Part shown: one piece after another, positions 16,527-24,385 of the stretch
How positions within the stretch are numbered: position 1 is the stretch's first letter
Layout: every line of letters begins with the position of its first letter
Source of the DNA: an uncultured Erysipelotrichaceae bacterium
GTDB lineage: Bacteria; Bacillota_I; Bacilli_A; RF39; UBA660
NCBI GenBank assembly: GCA_902768065.1
Contig: CACXJP010000006.1
Location: 1 to 36,087 of the forward strand
Reading direction: 5' to 3'
DNA length: 36,087 bases
Position numbers and translations under genes: made by a program
The notes under the pieces: generated by a model
What the model was told of the DNA's origin: nothing
Seen by the model: the letters and a program-made list of their open reading frames with translations, nothing else
Database searches by the model: none

Positions 16527-17585
16527 ATGAAAAAATTAGCTTATTTATTGTTAATTATAGTATTAACAGTAATATGTATTCCAGTTAACGCAAAAGATAA
16601 TTTTTATGCAGATCAAAATTTAAAGTTAAATAAAGAATATTCATCAACTGTCTTTGCAGCTGGAAACAATGTTAAAGCAACTGGTAAAGTAGATGGCATT
16701 AGTTTTATCGCAGGAAATGATGTTTCTGTAGAAAATGAAAGGGATTACTTATTTGTTGGTGGAAATATTATTAATGTAAAAAAAGTAACTACAAAAGATG
16801 CTTTTTTAGCAGGATCAAATATTAATGTTGAAGAATCAAAGATAAGAGATTTATATGCTGCAGGAGAAAGAGTTAACATTAATTCTGAAATCACAGGGAA
16901 AGCATATGTTGGTGGAAATGAAGTAACAATCAATTCTACAATTAAAGGTGATGCCAACATATCAGCTGATGTAATTATCTTAGGTGAAAATGCTAATATT
17001 GAAGGAAAATTAATATATCCAGAAACAGCAAAAATAAGTAAAGACAATAATGCAAAGATAACAAAAGAAAAGAAATACAAAGTAAAAGAAGAAAGTACTA
17101 AAGAGAAAGCAATGAATATGTTTGGTGATTTCCTAACATCAGTATGTTCAATTCTATTAGTAGGTCTATTATTACTTTCTTTAAATAAGAAAGCATTTGA
17201 TAGAATTGATAAACAAGAAAAATCAGCAGCATCTATATTCAAAACTGCATTACTTGGATTTGCAGTATTAGTATTAGTACCAATCTTATCAATTGTTCTA
17301 ATTTCATCAACAATTGGAATTGGATTAGGTGTGATTTGTCTATTACTATATGGAATTATGTTCTATTTATCAGTAATACCAACAGCATATTATATAGGAA
17401 ACTGGATTGCAAAAGATAAAGTGGAAAATAAGTATCTATTATTTGCTATTTCAGTACTAGTTATATATGTTCTAAGATTGATACCTATCATTGGTGGTCT
17501 AGTAACATTTATATCAGTTTGCTTTGGACTTGGTATGTATGCAAAATTAATAAAAGAAAATACAAGTATCAAAGAAAAGAAGTAA
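16527..17585 (+). CDS. Secreted bactofilin-like beta-helix protein with membrane C-terminus
   Basis: A 352-residue protein with a signal peptide (cleavage likely after VNA, residue 22). A right-handed beta-helix style region follows (about 30-175), made of short repeats such as AGNNVKATGKV, FVGGNIINVKK, AGSNINVEESK and VGGNEVTINST, the pattern of polymer-forming bactofilin-like domains. A lysine-rich linker then leads to four or five membrane helices. The beta domain would lie outside the membrane. It may form a surface or wall-associated scaffold; substrates are unknown. AAGGAGG precedes the start, and terminators flank it, so it is a single-gene unit. Confidence 0.8.
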   Translation: MKKLAYLLLIIVLTVICIPVNAKDNFYADQNLKLNKEYSSTVFAAGNNVKATGKVDGISFIAGNDVSVENERDYLFVGGNIINVKKVTTKDAFLAGSNINVEESKIRDLYAAGERVNINSEITGKAYVGGNEVTINSTIKGDANISADVIILGENANIEGKLIYPETAKISKDNNAKITKEKKYKVKEESTKEKAMNMFGDFLTSVCSILLVGLLLLSLNKKAFDRIDKQEKSAASIFKTALLGFAVLVLVPILSIVLISSTIGIGLGVICLLLYGIMFYLSVIPTAYYIGNWIAKDKVENKYLLFAISVLVIYVLRLIPIIGGLVTFISVCFGLGMYAKLIKENTSIKEKK

Positions 17586-17604
17586 TTTACTTCTTTTCTT
17601 TTTT
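17571..17604 (+). terminator. Intrinsic terminator after the beta-helix gene
   Basis: AAAGAAAAGAAGT (17571-17583) pairs with ACTTCTTTTCTTT (17589-17601), 5-base loop, T tract. It includes the last codons of the gene. Confidence 0.85.
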
Positions 17605-17609
17605 ATAAA

Positions 17610-17618
17610 TGATATAAT
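17610..17618 (+). promoter_or_regulatory. Extended -10 promoter for the Lnt-like gene
   Basis: TGATATAAT (TGnTATAAT) directly after a terminator and 30 bases before the start codon. Confidence 0.55.
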
Positions 17619-17648
17619 TATTACATATTAATGTATTGGAGAAAAAAT

Positions 17649-19109
17649 ATGATTAAAAAAGAAAACATTAAATGGATATTTTTAGTAATAGGATGTATTT
17701 CCTATATATTTTTAAATGGAGAATTAAATATTGGAATTTCAGCATGGGTATGGACATTCTCAATTCTCTTCTTTTATAGAAGAAGTGAAAAAAGATGGAT
17801 GAGAATACTAGTATTTATTTTAACTATATTAATTTCATCCTTAAAATGGTATGGAATGGTAGATGGACATTTCTATTTAAAATTTATTTGTGGAATAGTA
17901 CTAGGAATATGTTTCTTTATACCATATTTTATAGATCATCATTTCTATAATAAGGTAAAGGGTTATAAAGCAACTCTTATTTTTCCATTATCATTTGCAA
18001 CAATAGAATTTTTAATGTCTACAATGCCTATGGGAGAATTAGAAAGTCTTGCGGCAACTCAAACAGATTATACATCTTTAATTCAATTAGCCTCATTAGT
18101 AGGAACATATGGAATATCAGTAATTGTAAGTTGGTTGGCATCAACAATTATATATATTGCTGACTATGTCAGAGATAACAAAAAAATACCACATAGAGCA
18201 GCTTTTATTTATTTATCAGTTATAATAATTGTTTTATTTTTTGGAGGATTAAGAGTAGCCACACCACTTAAAGATGTAAAAACTATTAAGGTTGCAGTAT
18301 CAACAGGAATAGAAAATGGTACAGCTTTAACAGCAAATAAAGATTTTCCAGTAGAAGATCATATAAAGTCAATGAATAAATCAATAACTAAATCAAGAAC
18401 TGGTGGAGCAGATATTATTGTTTTTAATGAAGAAGCATTTACAGTAATGAATACTGATTTAGATAAGCTCTTAAGTGAAGCAAAAAAACAAGCAAAAGCA
18501 AAAAACATTTTTGTTATCCTACCAGTAGAAATAGAATATGAAGATGAGAATACTTTATCAGAAAATTGTCTTTATATCATAGATAATCATGGAAAAGAAC
18601 TATATAAATATACAAAAACTAAACTCGTACCATTATTTGAAACTGATGAATACGTAGTTGGTGATGGTAATGTACCAAACTTAATTGTAACATTACCAAG
18701 TGGAAATAAAATAAAACTAGCAACAGTAATATGTATGGATTCAAACTTTACTTGGTTTATAAGAAGTAAAGTAGATAATGATACAGAATTACTAATAGTA
18801 CCAACATGGGATTGGAAACCTATAGATAAATTTCATAATAATTGGACATTATATAGAAGTATAGAAAATGGATTTACAACTGTTAGATCAACATATGATG
18901 GATATTCCTCAGTATTCGGACCATATGGTCAAACATATGGATTAAGTCATACAGATTATTCCGGATTTGAAAATGTTATTATTTATGAAACTCCAGTAAA
19001 ACAAAGATTTACGATATATAAATACATAGGACCAATTATAGATTGGATGTACCCATTAGCTTTGGTGTTATTGTTAATATCTCCAAAACTAAAAAGGAAA
19101 AATAAATAG
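17649..19109 (+). CDS. Apolipoprotein N-acyltransferase-like protein (Lnt family)
   Basis: A 486-residue protein with about seven N-terminal membrane helices and then a nitrilase-fold domain (about 210-455), ending in a further membrane helix. This is the Lnt architecture. The Glu-Lys-Cys triad is visible: FNEEA (Glu261), YTKTKLVPLFE (Lys323, matching the Lnt YxKxHLVPFGE motif) and VICMDSNF (Cys362). Lnt adds the third acyl chain to lipoproteins. Low-GC Gram-positives usually use other enzymes (Lit, LnsAB), so the exact acceptor is uncertain. GGAG seven bases upstream selects the ATG at 17649 over one at 17631. Confidence 0.85.
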   Translation: MIKKENIKWIFLVIGCISYIFLNGELNIGISAWVWTFSILFFYRRSEKRWMRILVFILTILISSLKWYGMVDGHFYLKFICGIVLGICFFIPYFIDHHFYNKVKGYKATLIFPLSFATIEFLMSTMPMGELESLAATQTDYTSLIQLASLVGTYGISVIVSWLASTIIYIADYVRDNKKIPHRAAFIYLSVIIIVLFFGGLRVATPLKDVKTIKVAVSTGIENGTALTANKDFPVEDHIKSMNKSITKSRTGGADIIVFNEEAFTVMNTDLDKLLSEAKKQAKAKNIFVILPVEIEYEDENTLSENCLYIIDNHGKELYKYTKTKLVPLFETDEYVVGDGNVPNLIVTLPSGNKIKLATVICMDSNFTWFIRSKVDNDTELLIVPTWDWKPIDKFHNNWTLYRSIENGFTTVRSTYDGYSSVFGPYGQTYGLSHTDYSGFENVIIYETPVKQRFTIYKYIGPIIDWMYPLALVLLLISPKLKRKNK

Positions 19110-19131
19110 TAGATTATTCTACTATTTTTTT
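19104..19131 (+). terminator. Intrinsic terminator after the Lnt-like gene
   Basis: AAATAGTAGA (19104-19113) pairs with TCTACTATTT (19118-19127), loop TTAT, T run. Confidence 0.85.
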
Positions 19132-19132
19132 G

Positions 19133-19141
19133 TGATATAAT
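19133..19141 (+). promoter_or_regulatory. Extended -10 promoter for the VanY-TruB fusion gene
   Basis: TGATATAAT (-10 at 19136-19141) immediately after a terminator. The transcript would begin near 19148, almost at the AGGTGA ribosome site. Confidence 0.55.
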
Positions 19142-19158
19142 TTGAATAGGTGAAATAT

Positions 19159-20556
19159 ATGGATTATTCAATTTTAATAAATAAAGAAAACAAAATAAAA
19201 AATAATTATATTGAAAAAGTTAATCTTGTAAAGACAATTGATGTATATGGTAAAGAGTGTTTCGTAGAAGAAAAAACATATGAAAAATACTTAGAATTAC
19301 AGAAATTTTTAAAAGAAAAAAATATTGAAATAGGAATAGAATCTGCATATAGAGATATTGAATATCAAAAAGAAGTATATCAGGAATACTTGGAAAAGTA
19401 TGGTAAAGAATATGCTGATAAATATGTAGCTCCACCCGAATATTCTGAACATCATACAGGTCTTGCCATAGATATATCATTAAAAATAAATGGAGAATAT
19501 CCTGATTATAATACAGAACCAGAAGAAAGAATAAAAACATATGAAGAAATTCATCCATATCTAAAAGATTTCGGTTTTATTTTAAGATATCCTAAAGGAA
19601 AAGAAGATAAAACAGGTTATCCATATGAACCTTGGCATATAAGATATGTTGGTAAATTTATTGCAAAAGTAGTAGAAGAATCAGATATAACATTTGATGA
19701 ATACAAAAACAGGTATTCAGGAGTAATTGTTATAAATAAGAAGAAAGATTGTACTTCTTTTGATATAGTAAATAAAATAAGTAAATTATTTGGTATAAAA
19801 AGAGTAGGACATACAGGAACACTAGATCCCTTAGCAGAAGGAGTGTTAGTTGTATGCATTGGACAAGCAACAAAAATAGTTGAATTATTAACTGCAGAAG
19901 ATAAAGAATACGTAGCTGGTGTAAAACTTGGACTTAAAACAGACTCTTATGATATTGAAGGAAAAATAATAGAAGAAAACACTATTCCAAATAGTATTAA
20001 TATAAAAGAAGTTTTAACTTCCTATAAAAAGACCTATCTTCAAGAAGTACCAATTTATTCAGCTGTAAAAGTAAATGGTAAAAAATTATATGAATATGCA
20101 AGAAATAATAAAAAAGTGGAACTTCCTAAAAAAGAGGTAACTATAAAAGAAATAGAATTGTTAGAAGATGAAGTAAATGAATTTAAGTTTAGAACACTAG
20201 TAACAAAAGGGTGTTATATTAGAAGTCTAATAAATGATATAGGTAATGATATTGGTTGTGGAGCAATAATGACATCTTTGATTAGAACAAAGCAAGGTCC
20301 AATCAGTATAGAAAAAGCCTATACATTAGAAGATATAGAACAAGGAAACTACAAAATATATAAAGTAGAAGAAGTTTTAGATTATCCTCAAATAATTGTG
20401 GATAAAGATTTAGAATTAAAAATACACAATGGTATGAAAATATTCAATAATTGGAAAATAAAAGATAAAGTCATATTTAAAAATCAAGATAACAAGTTAC
20501 TTGGAATATACGAAGTAGATAATCAAAAACTTAAAGTTTGGAAGAATTTTAACTAG
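19159..20556 (+). CDS. truB: Fusion: VanY-type D,D-carboxypeptidase domain + tRNA pseudouridine-55 synthase TruB
   Basis: One uninterrupted 465-residue frame. Residues about 1-183 are a peptidase of the VanY/DacY (M15B) family: SAYR (62-65), SEHHTGLAID (zinc ligands His98 and Asp105) and EPWH (catalytic Glu157, ligand His160). Residues about 187-465 are TruB: SGVIVINKKKDCTSFDIV, then VGHTGTLDPLAEG with catalytic Asp223, then a shortened C-terminal domain. TruB makes pseudouridine 55 in the tRNA T-loop. There is no signal peptide, so the peptidase half should be cytoplasmic, like VanXY. Both active sites look intact and there is no linker. AGGTGA selects ATG 19159. Confidence 0.93.
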   Translation: MDYSILINKENKIKNNYIEKVNLVKTIDVYGKECFVEEKTYEKYLELQKFLKEKNIEIGIESAYRDIEYQKEVYQEYLEKYGKEYADKYVAPPEYSEHHTGLAIDISLKINGEYPDYNTEPEERIKTYEEIHPYLKDFGFILRYPKGKEDKTGYPYEPWHIRYVGKFIAKVVEESDITFDEYKNRYSGVIVINKKKDCTSFDIVNKISKLFGIKRVGHTGTLDPLAEGVLVVCIGQATKIVELLTAEDKEYVAGVKLGLKTDSYDIEGKIIEENTIPNSINIKEVLTSYKKTYLQEVPIYSAVKVNGKKLYEYARNNKKVELPKKEVTIKEIELLEDEVNEFKFRTLVTKGCYIRSLINDIGNDIGCGAIMTSLIRTKQGPISIEKAYTLEDIEQGNYKIYKVEEVLDYPQIIVDKDLELKIHNGMKIFNNWKIKDKVIFKNQDNKLLGIYEVDNQKLKVWKNFN

Positions 20557-20578
20557 TCTAATAAGGACTAGTTTTTTT
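20551..20578 (+). terminator. Intrinsic terminator after the fusion gene
   Basis: AACTAGTC (20551-20558) pairs with GACTAGTT (20566-20573), 7-base loop, T7 run. Confidence 0.85.
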
Positions 20579-20605
20579 GACTATATCATAAAAAAATGTT
20601 ATAAT
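20577..20605 (+). promoter_or_regulatory. Sigma-A type promoter for the DUF3419-like gene
   Basis: TTGACT (20577-20582), 17-base spacer, TATAAT (20600-20605) with a TG at the extended -10 position. The -35 begins inside the T run of the preceding terminator. Confidence 0.8.
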
Positions 20606-20635
20606 ACATCACTAGTTTTAGGGGAAATGGATAAA

Positions 20636-21475
20636 ATGGAAAAAATAACAAGAGTTGATAGAGATATACTATATACAAAATTTTTATTAGATGGAAAACA
20701 ACACAATTGGTATGACAAAATATATTATAGTACTAATGAGGATTTAGAATCATTATTAGATGTTTTTGATGTTGAAGGAAAAGATGTTTTATCTGTAACA
20801 GGAAGTGGAGATCAAGCATTTCATTTTCATTCAAAAAAAGCAAACAATGTAGATCTATTTGATATTAATAGATTAACAATTCACTATTATTATTTAAGAG
20901 TATGGGTTCTAAATCATTTAGATAATTATTATCCAAATATGGATTTTGCATCATACATAGAAGAACTTTTAAGAAGAGTTATACCAACAACAGAGGAGGA
21001 AAATATCTCACTTTTATATTGGAAGAAATTTATTAAGGAAATTCCAAAAGACAAAATCATAGAATTGTTTTGTAGAAGTTCTTTATATAATTTAAGACCA
21101 TTTAATGGAAATATTGAGTCTTTAAAAGAAAAAGTATCAAGTAAGAAACCATCTTTTTCTGATGTAGATATTTCTGAACCTATAACTAAAGAAATAACAA
21201 ATAAATATGATATTGTATATCTATCTAATATTAGAGATTGGATTAAAAATAGAGGAAAGTCATGGGATATCTATAGTGAAAACTTATATAATCTATTAAA
21301 AGATAATGGAGTAGTATTGAGTTCGAACGTAGTTATTGAAGGACCACATGATGATGAAAAAAGAATATTTGAAAAAAACTTTTCTTATGAGCCACTAGAG
21401 AAAAAGGAAACTAAATCGATACGTATATTTGAAAGACCAGGATATGTCTATATAAAGAAGAAAGTTGATAATTAA
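20636..21475 (+). CDS. DUF3419/BtaA-like putative SAM-dependent transferase
   Basis: A 279-residue cytoplasmic protein. The segment VLSVTGSGDQAFHF (motif I-like) followed by VDLFDINRLTIHYYYLRVW (motif II-like) matches the SAM-binding part of the DUF3419 family, which includes BtaA, the aminocarboxypropyl transferase of betaine lipid synthesis. A late strand, DNGVVLSSNVV, fits the same Rossmann fold. The family is recognised with moderate confidence; the substrate is unknown, and a BtaB partner is not seen. Starts at 20627 and 20636 are both possible; AGGGG is 2 and 11 bases away respectively. Confidence 0.68.
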   Translation: MEKITRVDRDILYTKFLLDGKQHNWYDKIYYSTNEDLESLLDVFDVEGKDVLSVTGSGDQAFHFHSKKANNVDLFDINRLTIHYYYLRVWVLNHLDNYYPNMDFASYIEELLRRVIPTTEEENISLLYWKKFIKEIPKDKIIELFCRSSLYNLRPFNGNIESLKEKVSSKKPSFSDVDISEPITKEITNKYDIVYLSNIRDWIKNRGKSWDIYSENLYNLLKDNGVVLSSNVVIEGPHDDEKRIFEKNFSYEPLEKKETKSIRIFERPGYVYIKKKVDN

Positions 21476-21532
21476 TATAAAGAAAAAACACTTGTTTTCT
21501 ATGAGATACCATGCTGTGAATAGAACAAACGA

Positions 21533-21561
21533 TTGACAAAATTGACATTTTGTAGTATAAT
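21533..21561 (+). promoter_or_regulatory. Consensus sigma-A promoter for the J-domain/LysM gene
   Basis: Perfect TTGACA (21533-21538), exactly 17 bases, perfect TATAAT (21556-21561). This is the strongest vegetative promoter in the window and leaves a leader of about 38 bases. Confidence 0.88.
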
Positions 21562-21605
21562 TAGCGTACCTATTGGGGGTATAAAAGAATAGAGGGGATT
21601 CGAAG

Positions 21606-22796
21606 ATGAAAAACTATTATTATTATGAGGTACTAGGTGTAAGTACTGATGCTTCTCAAGCGGAAATAAAAAAAGCATATAAAGAAGTGATGAAAAAATA
21701 TCATCCGGATGCACATCCAGAAGAGGATACTAAATTTTATGAGCAAAAAGCAAAAATTCTAAATGAAGCATATGAAATTTTAGGTAACAAAGAAAAAAGA
21801 AGAGACTATGATATCGAATGTGCTGTTCGTGAAGCAAATGAAGCAAGAGAACAATATGAAAGAGCACAAAGAGCAAGACAACAAAGAGCAAGAAATCAAC
21901 AACAAACAGCAAATACATCACATTATAGTCAAAATAGTAGAAGACAAAATAATAGTAGAACAAGAACAACAAATAATCAGAGAAGAACAACAACTAAAAA
22001 AGAAACATTTTTCAGTAATGTAAAAGATGCATATAAAGAAGTAAGAAAAGAAGAAAAAAGTAATAAATTTACTGAACGACATACTGAAATAAATGAAGCT
22101 TTTTATGATTGGTTTGCCGATAAGGTAGAAGGTGTTGGTTCTTATGTATTATTCCGTACAGGTCAAGGAGCTGTTCATGTTTCTGCCGAAATGATATATC
22201 AATTAGCAAAATTAAGACATATTACAAAAGACTCAGTAGTTAAATACGTAATTAGAAATAGACGTTTAGCAGCAGCTGCTATAGCAGGGGTAATTATATT
22301 TTCAAATCTTCCAACTAATAGTGGAACAACAACTACCCCTCCGGATAAGGATGATTTAGCAGGAAAAGATACGAAAGTAGTTCAACCTGTAGAAGATCAT
22401 AAAACAACTTTAACAAGAATGTATACAGTTCAAGTTGGAGATTCATTATCATCCCTTTCAGATATGGCCCTTACAAATATTAATAAAATTAAACACGCAA
22501 ATGGATTTACAAGTGATATGTTATATTTAGGAGATACTATCCAAATACCTTATGAAATAAATGATGAAGATTTACAATATTATATTAAAACAGTTGATAC
22601 AAAAGGTATGTCACTAGATGATATTGCAGCTATTTATTCTACAGACGTTGATACTCTATGTAGATTAAATGCTGAAGCAATAGGAAATGTAAATGGTGTA
22701 AAAGTCATTATGTCAGATAGAATTATAGTACCAAATTTCATTACTTCTAATGAGTTAGAAGAGATAAAAGAGACAGTTAAAGTAAAAAGATACTAA
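21606..22796 (+). CDS. J-domain protein with transmembrane helix and two LysM-like repeats
   Basis: A 396-residue chimera. Residues 1-70 are a J domain with the HPD motif (33-35) that would stimulate DnaK. Residues about 75-132 are Arg/Gln/Asn-rich low complexity. Residues 135-218 are a basic soluble segment, and 221-236 a single membrane helix. After a Thr/Pro linker come LysM repeats: [14 protein letters not shown] to DTIQIP (273-315) and a second, weaker one (about 327-376). This places the chaperone module in the cytoplasm and the wall-binding module outside. AGAGGGG precedes the ATG. No DnaK or GrpE gene is near. Partners are unknown. Confidence 0.88.
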   Translation: MKNYYYYEVLGVSTDASQAEIKKAYKEVMKKYHPDAHPEEDTKFYEQKAKILNEAYEILGNKEKRRDYDIECAVREANEAREQYERAQRARQQRARNQQQTANTSHYSQNSRRQNNSRTRTTNNQRRTTTKKETFFSNVKDAYKEVRKEEKSNKFTERHTEINEAFYDWFADKVEGVGSYVLFRTGQGAVHVSAEMIYQLAKLRHITKDSVVKYVIRNRRLAAAAIAGVIIFSNLPTNSGTTTTPPDKDDLAGKDTKVVQPVEDHKTTLTRMYTVQVGDSLSSLSDMALTNINKIKHANGFTSDMLYLGDTIQIPYEINDEDLQYYIKTVDTKGMSLDDIAAIYSTDVDTLCRLNAEAIGNVNGVKVIMSDRIIVPNFITSNELEEIKETVKVKRY

Positions 22797-22803
22797 TAAA
22801 ACC

Positions 22804-22831
22804 TTGTAAAATACTAAAAATATGTTATAAT
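22804..22831 (+). promoter_or_regulatory. Promoter of the rimP-nusA-infB operon
   Basis: TTGTAA (22804-22809), 16-base spacer, TATAAT (22826-22831) with TGT before it (extended -10). Confidence 0.7.
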
Positions 22832-22842
22832 ACAATACAGAA

Positions 22843-22870
22843 AGGAGTGGGAAAGAAATGTCCCACTCTT
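22843..22870 (+). promoter_or_regulatory. rimP leader hairpin
   Basis: GAGTGGGA (22845-22852) pairs perfectly with TCCCACTC (22861-22868), extended by G-U and A-U to 22843/22870, then a TTATTATTT tract. It sits between promoter and rimP. Similar G/C-rich leader hairpins precede rimP in other Firmicutes, from memory and unverified. It may be an attenuator controlling the whole operon. Confidence 0.6.
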
Positions 22871-22894
22871 ATTATTTATTAGGAGGTGTTAACT

Positions 22895-23146
22895 ATGAAA
22901 GAAAAAATATCTTCACTAGTAAATGAATCTATTAAAGATTTAAATGTCTTTGTTGATGATGCATTTATCAGTGAGGAGGAAGGAAAGAAAATATTTAATA
23001 TTGTCCTTGATAGTGATGAAGTTATTGATTTAAATAAGATAACAGATGCCTCAAGAATAATAAATAAAATAGTTGATTCTAATGAGGAAGTATTAGAAGA
23101 CTGTGATGAATTAGATATTTATTCAAAAGAGAAGGGAGAAGAGTAA
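22895..23146 (+). CDS. rimP: Truncated ribosome maturation factor RimP (N-terminal domain only)
   Basis: An 83-residue protein at the canonical rimP site before nusA. The sequence follows the RimP N-terminal alpha/beta domain: ISSLVNESIKDLNVFVDDAF, FNIVLDSDEVIDLNKITDAS, then DELDIYS, where full proteins read the LEVSSPG motif. The family is usually about 150 residues; the C-terminal SH3-like domain is missing. nusA starts two bases after the stop, so there is no remnant. RimP assists 30S assembly. AGGAGG (22881-22886) selects ATG 22895 over GTG 22886. Confidence 0.8.
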   Translation: MKEKISSLVNESIKDLNVFVDDAFISEEEGKKIFNIVLDSDEVIDLNKITDASRIINKIVDSNEEVLEDCDELDIYSKEKGEE

Positions 23147-23147
23147 A

Positions 23148-24377
23148 ATGGACAAAATGAATGGAAAAGAATTTAAAAAAGCACTTGATAATATTGTTAA
23201 AGAGAAAGATATTGATCCAGAAATAGTATATTCTGCTATGGAACTTGCTTTAACATCAGCTTATAAAAAGAATTTTAATTCTAAGACAAATGTTAAAGTA
23301 TTATTCGATAGAGAAACTGGAGAAATAAAAGTTTATTCATATTTAACAGTAGTTGAAGATGATAAGAAAACAAAAGAAGAGTATGAAGATGAATTATTCG
23401 AGCGTTACGCTGAGGATGATGAGTTAGATACTAAACCTGAAGTAGAAGAGGAACAAGCTGAAGAAACAGAAGATGCTGAAGGAGAAGATGATGGTGATGA
23501 TAAACCAAAAGTATCATTCTTTAATCCAGAAACTGAAATTAAACTAAGTGATGCAAAGAAAATTGATAAGACTCTAGAAATAGGAGATACAATTGATACT
23601 GAAGTCACTCCAAAAGATTTTGGTAGAGTTGCAACATCAACTGCAAAACAAGTAGTAATTCAAAAAATTAGAGAAGCAGAAAGAAATAGCATCATGGAAG
23701 AATTTGGAGATAAACAAGATGAATTATTAATTGGTACTGTTGCTTTAGAAGATACAGATAATTATTTCATTGATTTAGGAAGAACAAATGGTATCTTACC
23801 TAAAAAAGATTGTATCCCAGGAGAAAAAATAGAAATGGGATCTCAAATAAAAGTATACGTATCTAAAGTAGATAATAATGGAAAGAATTTATTAGTGTTA
23901 TTAAGTAGATCTCACTATGGATTTGTAAAAAGATTATTTGAGTTAGAAATACCTGAAATAAATGATGGTACAGTAATGATTTATTCTGTTGCAAGAGATC
24001 CAGGAAACAGAAGTAAAGTTGCTGTATATTCAGAAAATCCTAATGTAGATCCAATAGGAGCATGTATTGGTGAAAAAGGTTCACGTATAGCAAGAATAAT
24101 TGAAGAATTACATGGAGAAAAATTAGATATTGTTAAATATGATAGTGATCCTGCAGTATTTATCGAAAATGCATTATCACCAGCAAAAGAATTAACAGTA
24201 GCAATTACTGATCCAAAGAAATTAGAAGCAATGGTAATTGCTGATGGAGATAACTTCTCATTAGCAATAGGTAAAAAAGGACAAAATGCTCGTCTTGCAA
24301 CTCGTCTAACTAAATTTAGAAAGATTGATATTAAGACAACAGAACAAGCAAGAGAAGCAGGAATTAATTTTAGATAG
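23148..24377 (+). CDS. nusA: Transcription termination/antitermination factor NusA
   Basis: A 409-residue protein with the RNA-polymerase-binding N-terminal domain, an S1 domain (GTVALEDTDNYFIDLGRTNG, about 194-260) and two KH domains (IGACIGEKGSRI; LAIGKKGQNARLA). It lacks the C-terminal acidic repeats of proteobacteria, as is normal for Firmicutes. Unusually, the N-terminal domain carries a strongly acidic insertion (about residues 71-125, rich in Glu and Asp) before FFNPETEIKLSDAKKI. NusA modulates pausing and termination and would regulate its own operon. It begins two bases after rimP. Confidence 0.95.
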   Translation: MDKMNGKEFKKALDNIVKEKDIDPEIVYSAMELALTSAYKKNFNSKTNVKVLFDRETGEIKVYSYLTVVEDDKKTKEEYEDELFERYAEDDELDTKPEVEEEQAEETEDAEGEDDGDDKPKVSFFNPETEIKLSDAKKIDKTLEIGDTIDTEVTPKDFGRVATSTAKQVVIQKIREAERNSIMEEFGDKQDELLIGTVALEDTDNYFIDLGRTNGILPKKDCIPGEKIEMGSQIKVYVSKVDNNGKNLLVLLSRSHYGFVKRLFELEIPEINDGTVMIYSVARDPGNRSKVAVYSENPNVDPIGACIGEKGSRIARIIEELHGEKLDIVKYDSDPAVFIENALSPAKELTVAITDPKKLEAMVIADGDNFSLAIGKKGQNARLATRLTKFRKIDIKTTEQAREAGINFR

Positions 24378-24385
24378 AGGTTAAT

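Noticed and set aside
16745..17242. Minus-strand open frame across the beta-helix gene
   Set aside because: Lies opposite a well supported gene with signal peptide and repeats; no ribosome site and no recognisable product.
21476..21532. Terminator hairpin after the DUF3419-like gene (AGAAAA...TTTTCT)
   Set aside because: The stem is A/T only with a large loop and has no T tract after it; not strong enough to call.
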